DNA of 64,000 nt, from NCBI GenBank assembly GCA_965197575.1, contig OZ240214.1:3472001-3536000 (forward strand). The letters are read 5' to 3'. Origin of the DNA: VXOI01 sp965197575. GTDB lineage: Bacteria; Chloroflexota; Dehalococcoidia; Lucifugimonadales; UBA3495. The position numbers were made by a program, and so were the translations under genes. A model generated the notes under the pieces. It searched no databases and was not told the origin of the DNA. It saw nothing but the letters and a program-made list of their open reading frames with translations. Of this stretch, positions 54,898-63,212 are shown in pieces; the first letter of the stretch is position 1, and each line of letters begins with the position of its first letter.

Positions 54898-55458
54898 TTA
54901 CGAGGTTTTTCTGACCCCCACGAAAATGACGATCGCAATGCTGGTCGGGATAATCATCTCGGCCAGGTCAAGGGAGTTGAGTAGTGGAGGGTTCCCGGGT
55001 GTTATCGTGGCGGCTGTGAATCCCGCGAAGAAGAGCATGATGATTATACTTACCGCTGCTGTTCTAAACGGGAACCTTTCCGGCCATAAAATCATGGAGC
55101 CGATGGCGGCGAACATGGACACAAAAACGGCGACGCACGTGATGAGGATTACTGGTATCTGCCTTTGAGATTCTTCAGGGAAGAATCCTGCAATTGCTGC
55201 GGCGATCAATCCTGCGAAGAATACGACGGAGCAGCCAAAAGAAACTCCCCAGATCGCGACCACAAGTTGAAGATTTGCTTCCGAGGCTTTCCTGATTGGT
55301 TGTGGGTCTCCTTCTGCTCTGGCTCGTAGCGCTCTCAATGCAATTGCTATTGAGCATACCGAGATCATCAATCCCAGTATTCCTCCCAATGCACCCAGAA
55401 CGTATAGTTCCCGCTCGAAAGGAACGAGGAACTGAGGCCACAGGCTGGTGTCAGTCAA
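54898..55458 (-). CDS. Hypothetical multi-pass membrane protein
   Basis: 186 residues with five hydrophobic segments: VLGALGGILGLMISVCSIAI, LVVAIWGVSFGCSVVFFAGL, IPVILITCVAVFVSMFAAIG, AAVSIIIMLFFAGFTAATIT and IIPTSIAIVIFVGV. Loops are short. Lower GC than its surroundings. No family recognised and no partner gene. Confidence 0.6.
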   Translation of the reverse strand: MTDTSLWPQFLVPFERELYVLGALGGILGLMISVCSIAIALRALRARAEGDPQPIRKASEANLQLVVAIWGVSFGCSVVFFAGLIAAAIAGFFPEESQRQIPVILITCVAVFVSMFAAIGSMILWPERFPFRTAAVSIIIMLFFAGFTAATITPGNPPLLNSLDLAEMIIPTSIAIVIFVGVRKTS

Positions 55459-55538
55459 GTTTCGAACTTCCTTATGCCTCTTTAGAATGAATGCTGGGCA
55501 AGGGCATCTACTTCAGTTACTGTCTAATTTCTGTTCGT

Positions 55539-55820
55539 TTGATCGAGTTGGGCCTGCTGTGGGCGGAGATTGCCCGCCGCATCGGGACCTCTCCCTACAC
55601 CCTGTGGCGCTGGATTGAAGCTGGGGTGCGGCCCCACTGGCGGCACTAGATGGCGCTGCTGGCTCTGGCCGAAGACCTGGGCCCGGCCCACCTGCTGACC
55701 GCGTGGGCGTTCCATGACGAAGCTCCGAGGGAGACTCCCGCCGAGGTCGTCCCGCCCCTTGGCCAGAGTCCCGGACAGAATGCCGCGCGACGGCGGGACG
55801 GCGGCCACCGCCGGGATTGA
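55539..55820 (+). pseudogene. Helix-turn-helix protein, interrupted by TAG
   Basis: The frame gives LGLLWAEIARRIGTSPYTLW, RWIEAGVRPHWRH, then TAG (55647) and MALLALAEDLGPAHLLTAWA. The first half is a clear helix-turn-helix of the kind found in small recombinase-associated or phage-like regulators. A single nonsense codon splits it. Its start is not clear. Confidence 0.45.
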
Positions 55821-56058
55821 AACGGACAAGGGGCAGCATACACTGAGGTTGCACCAGAAAGCCGCCGCATCGCATTTCGCATGGGACGGGATTGTTCCCC
55901 CACTCCCGCTCCATGTTGCTGATGAAATGTCAGGCGGGGTTCAGAGCGTTCTCAATCTTCGTTGGAAAGGGATATATCTCGGTTGGATGACCACCGCCGG
56001 ATCCGCCCAACTGTCCTTGTCCATCAATGGGTCGCACCTCGACCACTATGCGCATCCG

Positions 56059-56649
56059 CTAGGTATCGCAGCTTGTGTAGCTTAAATGCAAATCACCTAA
56101 CTGGAGCCAGTCCACACGGTGGATTTTCTCGAACACTCCGCAGTCAAGATGCGCCATGAACTCTGGCCAAGATTTCGGCTTGTAACTCTCCATTTCATTC
56201 AAGAGACCGTGCACTAACGCGGAGATGCTCTCCAGGGTTGTCAAGATTTCGTGTGTCTGTCCGCCGCTCAGGTGTCTCGCTCGCCATCGTACAATCTCTT
56301 TCAGATCTTCGACTGTCGCGCTGTGCATATGGAGCCGGACGGTATCCTCATAGACGATTGGTCTGTCTGGATCGTCTGCCACAGGCCGGACGGCGTACTC
56401 TTCACCGTGCTGTTCGGTCCGGTCCCTCCATTCCTGGACATACGTCTTTATATGGTTGATTTCCCGTTCTCTCTGGATTCTGTCCTCAATGAAGCCAAAG
56501 ACGTAGAGAACTGATGCCACAATAAGACCAATGGCAATGCCCTCGCGGAGTCGCGTCGCCGTTACCCATCTGATCAAGGGGTTCAAATCCATGTGGGGTT
56601 CATCCCCGCTCCTTTCCTTGCAGGGGTCGAATCCCGTCCTCCTCTCCAT
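56059..56649 (-). CDS. Hypothetical protein with one membrane helix
   Basis: 196 residues; ATG five bases after GGAGAC. One hydrophobic helix (GIAIGLIVASVLYVFGFIED) is followed by a charged coiled stretch (RIQREREINHIKTYVQEWRD) and a helical C-terminal half (DLKEIVRWRARHLSGGQTHE, ILTTLESISALVHGLLNEME). An internal ATG at 56592 is an alternative start. No family recognised. Confidence 0.5.
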   Translation of the reverse strand: MERRTGFDPCKERSGDEPHMDLNPLIRWVTATRLREGIAIGLIVASVLYVFGFIEDRIQREREINHIKTYVQEWRDRTEQHGEEYAVRPVADDPDRPIVYEDTVRLHMHSATVEDLKEIVRWRARHLSGGQTHEILTTLESISALVHGLLNEMESYKPKSWPEFMAHLDCGVFEKIHRVDWLQLGDLHLSYTSCDT

Positions 56650-56739
56650 CCTGTCTCCGATTAGAAACTACTGCCACGGGCGACGTCAATATCGCGTCCT
56701 AACAGGTGCTGAGGTGGACCCTGAAAACTGGACAGGTAG

Positions 56740-57276
56740 CTAAGCGAGAGACCTGCTCTTCAAGCGGTTGCGCACTTGCGCCATCAACCTGCCCGGGAGC
56801 AGTGGCCGCGGTGCAAGCAGCGGTTGTAAGTATTGGTGATCACTTCCGTAGGCCGCCCCGGTAGTACCGGGCCACCGCCCCCTGCCAGCAGCCTGTGCCT
56901 CGGTGTACCTGGCCGACGTGGCTTGCCGTGATCCCTGGTCAGCCGCTTCATAGGGGCCTTCAGCAAGGGGGTCCGACGTCTCGGGGTGTTTGCCCAGCCG
57001 GTGGGCCGCGGCGATGGCCGCCAGGCGCAGGCGGGCGGTCACCAGCGCCCTACCATTCAGCTCAATATGGTCCTCCAGGTAACGGCCGACGTTGGCCGGA
57101 GCGGACGGCAGTCCCGCGCACCGGTTCTCCAGGCACCAGCTGGTGAAGTCCTTCGAGCCGGCCACGTAGGCGCGCCGAGTGCTGGGCGCCCAGCTGAGGG
57201 CCTCGGCCCTGGCGCGGGGACTGACCGGCGCGATTCTGGTGGGGACAATTGCCCCGAGATCCTGCTCAGTTGTCAT
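56740..57276 (-). pseudogene. Tyrosine recombinase, catalytic core deleted
   Basis: The N-terminal SAM-like domain (LSWAPSTRRAYVAGSKDFTS, RALVTARLRLAAIAAAHRLG) is followed, after LKAPMKRLTRDHGKPR in a neighbouring frame, by SARYTEAQAAGRG, the conserved C-terminal tyrosine segment of the recombinase at 49.5-50.6 kb. The central catalytic part with both Arg, Lys and His motifs is missing. An internal deletion has joined the ends. The start overlaps the end of the Cys-rich gene by 11 bases. Confidence 0.75.
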
Positions 57277-57526
57277 GGTTCTCCAATGCCCAGGCCTCGA
57301 CCGGCTCGAAGATCTCCGGCGAGCTCTTGGCCATCAGCGTCAGGACCTTCATGATGCAGGCCCGCTTCACCTGGCATGGCTGGCAGCCGCAGTCCTCGGC
57401 GTGGGGCGGCCCCTCGAGGCTGGCCAGGACTTCGAAGTAGGCCTTGTCCTTCCCGGCGGCGTATCCCTCGGCGTAGCAGCCGCAGGGCTCGGGGCAGTCG
57501 CAGACCTGGCGTTCCACTGAAGTCAT
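57266..57526 (-). CDS. Small Cys-rich CDCP protein, copy 3 (best preserved)
   Basis: 86 residues: CDCPEPCGCYAEGY, AGKDKAYFEVLASLEGPPHA, EDCGCQPCQVKRACIMKVL and a helical tail (SSPEIFEPVEAWALENHDN). Cysteines occur as CxCPxPCxC and CxCxxPC, plus one near the tail, enough for one or two metal sites. The gene overlaps the start of the deleted tyrosine recombinase (ATGACAACTGA), so the two were translationally coupled. Closest to copy 2 at 51160. Not a family that I can name. Confidence 0.7.
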   Translation of the reverse strand: MTSVERQVCDCPEPCGCYAEGYAAGKDKAYFEVLASLEGPPHAEDCGCQPCQVKRACIMKVLTLMAKSSPEIFEPVEAWALENHDN

Positions 57527-57693
57527 CTATGTGGCCTCCTTGGGGGTTGTCTTTGTCGGCGGCTGGAGGGGAGCGTTCCCCAGGGAACGTCTGTTGGATG
57601 CTCGTCATATGGGGCGTTGTGCGAACCAAGTTCAGACCTTCTGGCATAGCCGCGGGCTGCGGTGAACATGAGGGCAACCTCGAACAAGGCCCC

Positions 57694-58155
57694 TTATGTA
57701 TTCTCTCCGTCGTGGGGGTGGTAAATTACGGCACTTCCTAATCGAGACATGACTTCCGACGCAACGCCGTTCGGCAAAGTCCAAAGCCGTAGGCGCCCAC
57801 GACAAGGGACGACCTCCACCAAGGGCTGAACATCTGTGAGCCTCCAAGCAAAACGCCCGGGCGAGAAGTTTCCAAAATGGTCCTCCAAGCGCCCTGGCCA
57901 CAACCTTTCTGTTGGCACGCAGTCTTTGAGGCGGGCTATGGCCACCACTGCCCCCTTGGGCGTGGGAGTCTGGCCCAGCAGGTGAATCACCTCTGGGTCA
58001 TTGTTCCTGAACTCTCGAACCTCGGTCATGCCGGCGTGGATTGCGATAACATCGCCCCAGTACTGCCTTGGCGCGGGCCAGGTCCGGGTCTCACAACTCT
58101 TGACGCCCGCCGATATCAGACTAGCCCAAGGCTGTTGCAAAGTAAGCGCTAGCAA
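57694..58155 (-). CDS. ASCH-domain protein
   Basis: 153 residues from a TTG behind AGGAAAATGAA. LTLQQPWASLISAGVKSCET then RTWPAPRQYWGDVIAIHAG is the ASCH-domain start, with the GVKxxExR motif; GAVVAIARLKDCVPTERLWP and FAWRLTDVQPLVEVVPCRGR complete the beta-barrel. ASCH domains bind RNA or modified nucleotides and include N4-acetylcytidine amidohydrolases. Likely an RNA-binding or nucleoside-processing protein. No operon partner. Confidence 0.8.
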   Translation of the reverse strand: MLALTLQQPWASLISAGVKSCETRTWPAPRQYWGDVIAIHAGMTEVREFRNNDPEVIHLLGQTPTPKGAVVAIARLKDCVPTERLWPGRLEDHFGNFSPGRFAWRLTDVQPLVEVVPCRGRLRLWTLPNGVASEVMSRLGSAVIYHPHDGENT

Positions 58156-58169
58156 TTCATTTTCCTGCC

Positions 58170-58515
58170 CAACAAACGGGCGTTTCCGTATCGGACGTTA
58201 CTTGCAGTAGAGGGTGTACGCCGCTTCGACCTGTTCCAGTGTAGTCTCCCCGGAATCCAGCTCTGCCCGTACTAACTTCTCGGCAACTTGCTTCGTCAGG
58301 GGTCCGTCAACTCCTATGCTTGCTAACGCGTAGAGCGGACGGTTCTCATCCGCCATACACTCGGCATAGCGGGATACAATGGCTCCTTCGCCACCACCGC
58401 AGGCTGCGACCGTGGTTAGAATTCCAAGAATCAGGCCAGCTATGAGTGAATTCTTCATCCTTGTCCTTTGACAGGCCCCGCCTAACAAACGGGCGTTTCT
58501 TACGCGGGTTACTGG
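58170..58515. repeat. Direct repeats flanking the lipoprotein gene
   Basis: AACAAACGGGCGTTTC occurs at 58170-58185 and 58485-58500, each followed by a similar (G/C)GG(A/G)(C/T)GTTACT. The core AAACG-GG-CGTTT is palindromic. The lipoprotein gene lies between them, so they mark a small cassette or a duplication. Confidence 0.5.
58198..58458 (-). CDS. Small lipoprotein
   Basis: 86 residues from the ATG at 58458 (MKNSLIAGLILGILTTVAAC). The lipobox VAAC at residues 17-20 gives lipid attachment at Cys20, preceded by a hydrophobic signal. The mature part has AECMADENRPLYALASIGV and ends VEAAYTLYCK, with two Cys that could form a disulfide. Family unknown. Confidence 0.65.
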   Translation of the reverse strand: MKNSLIAGLILGILTTVAACGGGEGAIVSRYAECMADENRPLYALASIGVDGPLTKQVAEKLVRAELDSGETTLEQVEAAYTLYCK

Positions 58516-58846
58516 TGCATCTTCAGTCCAGATAGGTCGAGCCTCACAACAAATCCGGCCAACAATCTGGCGTCAATGTTAGGGGCTTGGTGGATGTTCT
58601 GCTATGCACGATAAGTGTAATTATCGGACATGATAAGGATGCCGCCAAAGGGCGGTTTTCAGGGGGATTTAGCGGAATCTCCAGGAGTGAGACACAGGCG
58701 ATTCACGGGGAACGCGGTGATTAGGGCTTGGATTACTAACCCCGGTTCAATTTAGAGGCGGTCCGTGGAGCTAGGGTCGATATCGCTTTGTCCAAGTCCA
58801 CTAGTTGGCTCCCAAACGTTCCAAGGGCATGATATCGCTGCCTCAC

Positions 58847-59587
58847 TCAGTACCTGCTGAAGTGCATCACTTTTTCGACCATCGATTCGAAACGCCCTGG
58901 CTCGTAGTCCATTTGGTTCCAGAGTTCGTTTGACCAATACTCGTGTAGCCGCATCAGTGCCTCGATTTTTGCCTTCACCGGTGGTTTGGGGAAAACAAAC
59001 GCCCCGCCGGTTTGAGCTGCAAGCACTTTCTGGAACGGCCTGGCGGCCCATCCCAGGTGGATACGGTCTGACGCGCCGGGCCCGCCGACCTCTGAGCGTT
59101 GCCAGAAAGAGTTATCTGCGGTGAGAGTTGGCACCGGCCACATCCCGTTTTCAACGAGGACGATTCCATGGTGGTAGGCGTACGACCGAATTGAGTCGGA
59201 CGCCTCTCCAGTTCCACCGAAGATTCTTACTACCGGACGTTTCGGGGCTTGGTCCCCTAAAGCCATGAAGTAGTCGTCTGTAGCTGCCTTGAACCGCAAT
59301 AGTTCGTTCTTGGGTATCTTGCCCTTGAAGGCCTTCCACTCACCGATGACGATTGCATCATCGCAATCTATGGTGCCGTCGATTTGGTGTTTGAGTGAGC
59401 TGAGCGAGACATGCCCAAAGAGCTGGTAACCGCCCGGAAGCGTCTCGACAGGCACTCCTCGCCTTGCCAGATAACCAGCGACTCGCTGCTCCCAGCGCCA
59501 CCCTCGAATGGGCCCGGAAGCGTCGATGCCGGCGTAAGCGAGCAGGAAGAGGTCTCGACAAAAATCCGACAAGCTAATCATGACCAC
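58847..59587 (-). CDS. PD-(D/E)XK nuclease-like protein, operon gene 3
   Basis: 246 residues. Near the N-terminus RGWRWEQRVAGYLARRGVPV supplies the helix Glu; LKHQIDGTIDCDDAIVIGEW followed by KAFKGK gives the D...ExK active site (Asp70, Glu83, Lys85). The rest is alpha/beta without known fusion. The GTG start overlaps the ATPase stop (TAGTG); an ATG two codons later is possible. As third gene behind a winged-helix-like protein and a P-loop ATPase, it is likely the effector nuclease or a recruiter. Restriction-like fold is inferred from motifs only. Confidence 0.7.
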   Translation of the reverse strand: MVMISLSDFCRDLFLLAYAGIDASGPIRGWRWEQRVAGYLARRGVPVETLPGGYQLFGHVSLSSLKHQIDGTIDCDDAIVIGEWKAFKGKIPKNELLRFKAATDDYFMALGDQAPKRPVVRIFGGTGEASDSIRSYAYHHGIVLVENGMWPVPTLTADNSFWQRSEVGGPGASDRIHLGWAARPFQKVLAAQTGGAFVFPKPPVKAKIEALMRLHEYWSNELWNQMDYEPGRFESMVEKVMHFSRY

Positions 59588-60912
59588 TACCAGTTCTTGC
59601 GCCGTATTGGGGCGAATTCCGGTCCCGAGTTAGCGTAGTCGTCATCGTCGTCATCCACGAAACTGTCGAGGAGGTCAGTGGCCCGGTCACCACTGATGAT
59701 GTCCCAGTTCTTCTCGGCACCTTCTGTTATCAGACTGTGTGACTTCCGAAGGAGGTCTCGCGGCTTGCCGTCGGAACGGACGAACAGCGCCTCGATTGCG
59801 TCATCGTCAAACGGGTACACGTCGTTCCCTGCAGGTGCCGGCGACGTCCTGGCCGCGTCGAGATACTGCTTCACGAGGATTCTCGCCTTGTCCACCGTAC
59901 GCAGGTGCTCAAGAATGACAATCCTGTGACGGTTCTCAGCTCGGTCGTAGTCGTAGCTGGGGAGGTCCGCAAGGCGCCACATCTCGCCGATGGCCTGAGT
60001 GGCGCGAGGGTGCATGGTGACCACGCAGGTCAGCATGTCACTCATGGGCTGAGTTTCCAGGACATAATCCCTGAACCGCTCCGTCTCAAGGCTACGCTTC
60101 TGTCGTGTGGTCGTTGTGGCGGCGAAGTCCTCCAACTGGTCGCAACACAGGATGAGGTGGTCAATTCCTGCGGCTTTGACCATAACCAGCAGAGTGGCCA
60201 AATAGACTGCCCCGTTTCGGGTCCTTCTGGTCGGGGTTACCGAGTTGACATGGTCAGCGAGCTCAGATGTGTTCCCGGCGCAGAGCAATCTGAGGAACTC
60301 GTCGGCGGGCGGCCCCAGGGTCCTGCCGCGAAAGCTGTTCTGGACTGAGAGCACTGCCGCGATAAGGTCAACAGCTTGGTCACTCCCGACCTTATTTATG
60401 AGCCTTTCCCTGATTCGCTCAATCAAGGTCGGCTGGTCCTCGTTGGACTTAAACCAGCACGCGTATCGAGCGGCCTCGAAGAGCACAGCGTTTAACGACC
60501 TCGCATTGGCCATGTCGAATGAGGCGAGCACGGCGCATACGGGGCTCTCCTCTGCTTCAGCCTCGGTCAAGCCGCTGTCCAAAAACGACTGCCGGCCAAA
60601 GTCATTGTTCGTCTGTTCCACCATGTACTGCATCAGGCTGGATTTGCCGAACCCCCTGGCGTCGCCATTTAGGCCTGTACCCAGAGACCATAGATAGCCG
60701 AACTTGAGGCCGCCCAACGTCCCTCCCAACACGAACTTCTCAGTCGCTTCCTGCACCTTGTCATCTTGGACAGCCGGAGCGAACAGGAGGCCGTTTTCCC
60801 GGAGGTCCGCTCCACCGAGACGGGCAACGGCTTCTGTTGGGAATGGGTTCCCACTTAGACTCCACTCTCTTCGTATCCACAAGAACTGGGAAACCTGGCT
60901 TTGTGTACTCAT
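59587..60912 (-). CDS. P-loop ATPase, operon gene 2
   Basis: 441 residues. GTGLNGDARGFGKSSLMQYM is a Walker A loop of the ORC/KAP-like type; LILCCDQLEDFAATTTTRQK carries Walker B with sensor residues; MLTCVVTMHPRATQAIGEMW and GKPRDLLRKSHSLITEGAEK (sensor-2-like) follow. The tail is acidic (SFVDDDDDDYANSGPEF). The fold resembles AAA/STAND-type switches seen in defence operons. It lies 33 bases after gene 1 and overlaps gene 3. No exact family recognised. Confidence 0.7.
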   Translation of the reverse strand: MSTQSQVSQFLWIRREWSLSGNPFPTEAVARLGGADLRENGLLFAPAVQDDKVQEATEKFVLGGTLGGLKFGYLWSLGTGLNGDARGFGKSSLMQYMVEQTNNDFGRQSFLDSGLTEAEAEESPVCAVLASFDMANARSLNAVLFEAARYACWFKSNEDQPTLIERIRERLINKVGSDQAVDLIAAVLSVQNSFRGRTLGPPADEFLRLLCAGNTSELADHVNSVTPTRRTRNGAVYLATLLVMVKAAGIDHLILCCDQLEDFAATTTTRQKRSLETERFRDYVLETQPMSDMLTCVVTMHPRATQAIGEMWRLADLPSYDYDRAENRHRIVILEHLRTVDKARILVKQYLDAARTSPAPAGNDVYPFDDDAIEALFVRSDGKPRDLLRKSHSLITEGAEKNWDIISGDRATDLLDSFVDDDDDDYANSGPEFAPIRRKNW

Positions 60913-60945
60913 TTCTCTCTCCTTTATGCCTTTCGATTACTGCTA

Positions 60946-62181
60946 TTACCGTTTGGGTATGAGACTCATAACGTAGTAGGTTTGGATTCCGCGCCTGGTC
61001 TGGAGACGCAGCGGCAACTCCGATGGGGGGACAGTGCCGAATTGGGCCGGGTCCAGGTTGATCCGGAAGGGAATATCACAGTTGCTGTCTCCAGTAAGCA
61101 CCTGTACCAACGCGTCCTCAAACACTCCATCTGACAGACCCAGCCGCCAGCAGGCGCTCGCACGGACTTCGTGAATGGGGACCCACAAAGTGTTTCTTTG
61201 GTTTCGTCGTCGAACTTCCCCATAAGCGGAGGGCAGTTGTCCAGTTGTCCGCTGCACTATCTCTGGGCCCACGTGCCGGTTCACCTCTACACCTTCGCCA
61301 GTTTCGTGGATCGAGGCTGTGGCCCACAACCTGAGTGCATTGTGCCGGGGCACGTGATAAGAGAAATTGGCGACCCCCAGGTATTTAGTCCAGCGCCGGA
61401 GAACTTCTTGACTTATGTAGTCAAGCGCGACGCCACAGCGAGCAAAGGCAAGTTTGACCAATGCCTCCTCGCACGCATTGACGAAGTCGCGATTCTTGGG
61501 ATACGGCTCTTCTCGCCCACGTGCATGAGCATTTTCGTAACGCTCGTTCAGGTATTCCTCGACCGCCTCTTTGATATCGGCCATTGAAGACGCCCATCCT
61601 GATTCCTCCGCTTCTAGGTGCCGCGCCACCCAAGGAGATAGAGACTCAAGATATTGATCCCGGTTGCGCGGCTCCGGCGTCTCACTCCACGGGAGAAGCG
61701 GGACGACCAAGCCTCGGATATCGAGTGCGCTTAGGAAGGCCCTGAACTGGGGGTGTGCGTGCCAAAGCATATCCAACAGCTGGTCACAGGCAGCGGGCCA
61801 GTCTTCTTTCAGCAACTGAGCCCAAGCAACCCCTTTGTCAGTAGCCGTGAAGGCGAAAGCGGTGTAGTTTTGCGCCGCTCGCGCCGATGATGGCACAGCC
61901 GCACCCTCAACGAGACCCAGCAGCATTAGCTCCTTCAGGGACTGGCTCACGTTGCTGACATACCTTTTGGGGTCGTCCTTCGCTGTGCGGAATGAGGCAG
62001 TATTCCCTGTCGCGTCGGATTCTTCACGTAGAGCGACCATGTGGTCGATCAGCCCCCGCCGAATCCCTTCGAAGGGAGTGCCAGCGGCGACACCGACCAT
62101 GGCCACCTCCAAGAAGGAAAGCTCCTGAAGCCGCGGAATCCTGGTGCTACGCGTTGCCTCTTCTGTGCCTGTTGGACTCAT
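60946..62181 (-). CDS. Winged-helix-like protein, operon gene 1
   Basis: 411 residues. The first ~120 look like a winged helix: FLEVAMVGVAAGTPFEGIRR, YVSNVSQSLKELMLLGLVEG and a wing with FAFTATDKGVAWAQLLKE. A helical middle (VARHLEAEESGWASSMADIK, EAVEEYLNERYENAHARGRE) and a mixed C-terminal part (GVALDYISQEVLRRWTKYLG, RNTLWVPIHEVRASACWRLG) follow. It could bind DNA as regulator of the operon or be a specificity subunit. The start region lies beside the divergent promoter region. No family recognised. Confidence 0.6.
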   Translation of the reverse strand: MSPTGTEEATRSTRIPRLQELSFLEVAMVGVAAGTPFEGIRRGLIDHMVALREESDATGNTASFRTAKDDPKRYVSNVSQSLKELMLLGLVEGAAVPSSARAAQNYTAFAFTATDKGVAWAQLLKEDWPAACDQLLDMLWHAHPQFRAFLSALDIRGLVVPLLPWSETPEPRNRDQYLESLSPWVARHLEAEESGWASSMADIKEAVEEYLNERYENAHARGREEPYPKNRDFVNACEEALVKLAFARCGVALDYISQEVLRRWTKYLGVANFSYHVPRHNALRLWATASIHETGEGVEVNRHVGPEIVQRTTGQLPSAYGEVRRRNQRNTLWVPIHEVRASACWRLGLSDGVFEDALVQVLTGDSNCDIPFRINLDPAQFGTVPPSELPLRLQTRRGIQTYYVMSLIPKR

Positions 62182-62552
62182 TCGTTACCTCCCGCCTCAA
62201 TCTCAATGTAGGGGATATTATTGCATGTGGGTATAAATAAGTCAATATATGGTCTCCATACCGTGGAGGGCGTACATTGTAATATTATAGATACCGATGT
62301 AGACTAAAGGAAGATTGGAGTTAGACACATCCAGGTTGCTAGGTTAGCGCGACTCTGGAGAGTCCAGGCGTGGACACGAAGATTCTCTGTAGCTGGGCGG
62401 TGCATCACAAAATATGGTATCGATGCTGAGCCTCTGCCTACTACAAATGGTATTTATATGACAGTTTCTGATTGACAGCCGCTGAAGGCGTCTGATACGT
62501 TGGAAGCTAGGTACATGAATACCTGAATCATATTCAAAGGAAGGAGTTAGCC
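62182..62552. promoter_or_regulatory. Divergent control region between the two operons
   Basis: 371 AT-rich bases. Two overlapping small palindromes stand at 62248-62268 (TATGG-TCT-CCATA and CTCCA-TACCG-TGGAG), good candidates for a repressor site. TTGACA at 62472-62477 with GATACG 16 bases on is a likely promoter for the rightward operon; GGAAGGAG precedes its first gene. No frame. Confidence 0.5.
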
Positions 62553-62840
62553 ATGACTCAGCAGCTAGAGGTCCAGCCCCGGCCAGAGAACCATGAGGAA
62601 ATCAAGTTCTGGGTGAACGAAGAGGAGGTCGTGTATTCCTACCAGAAGCCCGACGAGCGGGAAGTTTTCACGCTGTCCGTGCGTGACATTCTCACCCTCG
62701 CAGGGTTTACGCCTGTGGAGAATTTCGAACTCACCAGGGATTCCGACAACCAGAAGTTCCCGTCATTGGACGATGAAGTCCCGGTCGAACAAGGGGACAA
62801 ATTCACCGCCAAGTACAACGCTCCCACGCCGGCATCTTGA
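62553..62840 (+). CDS. Ubiquitin-like protein (multiubiquitin family)
   Basis: 95 residues behind GGAAGGAG. IKFWVNEEEVVYSYQKPDER, FTLSVRDILTLAGFTPVENF, ELTRDSDNQKFPSLDDEVPV and FTAKYNAPTPAS fit one beta-grasp domain of the multiubiquitin family (one repeat only). There is no C-terminal Gly-Gly; the tail ends TPAS, so either it needs trimming elsewhere, is used without conjugation, or activates at a different residue. The next two genes are E2-like and JAB-E1, the companions of this family. Confidence 0.82.
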   Translation: MTQQLEVQPRPENHEEIKFWVNEEEVVYSYQKPDEREVFTLSVRDILTLAGFTPVENFELTRDSDNQKFPSLDDEVPVEQGDKFTAKYNAPTPAS

Positions 62841-62843
62841 GCT

Positions 62844-63212
62844 GTGACGATCGAAGATTTCGAAGAGCACGTCCGGGCCAAGGGCTATGTCGTTGATGTC
62901 ATCAAAGGTGATGATGGCAACCCTTATTCCGTCGTTAGGAACGTCGTTCTGCCTAGCGGAGCATTGCGTCGCCGTCGATGTGACATAGCCATCCTGCGGA
63001 ATGAAAAGGTTCCATATGTGCCACCTGCCGCAATTCACACGGACCCTCATCTCGTGCCGATGGTTGATAAAGAGCCGTTGAAGACGATGAAGAGCGAGAT
63101 CGGCCCCGATTGGCAGTACTGGAGCCGTCGATATGACCACCCACCTACTCCCAAGGCCCTTTGGGCACACATCTTGACCGTGCTCTGTGATGAAAGATGG
63201 CCTACCAGCTAG
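62844..63212 (+). CDS. E2-like ubiquitin-conjugating protein (prokaryotic family E type)
   Basis: 122 residues from a GTG three bases after the previous stop. The order DFEEHVRAKGYVVDVIKGDD, VVLPSGALRRRRCDIAILRN, KVPYVPPAAIHTDPHLVPM and GPDWQYWSRRYDHPPTPKAL matches prokaryotic E2 family E, including the WQxWSR motif. Only Cys46 and Cys115 exist; neither is in the usual flap position, a trait of this family, so conjugation activity is uncertain. It overlaps the next gene by 16 bases. Confidence 0.8.
   Translation: MTIEDFEEHVRAKGYVVDVIKGDDGNPYSVVRNVVLPSGALRRRRCDIAILRNEKVPYVPPAAIHTDPHLVPMVDKEPLKTMKSEIGPDWQYWSRRYDHPPTPKALWAHILTVLCDERWPTS

Noticed and set aside
58170..58515. Integron attC sites around the lipoprotein gene
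   Set aside because: The 5' core fits RYYYAAC, but no complementary GTTRRRY end and no integrase are present.
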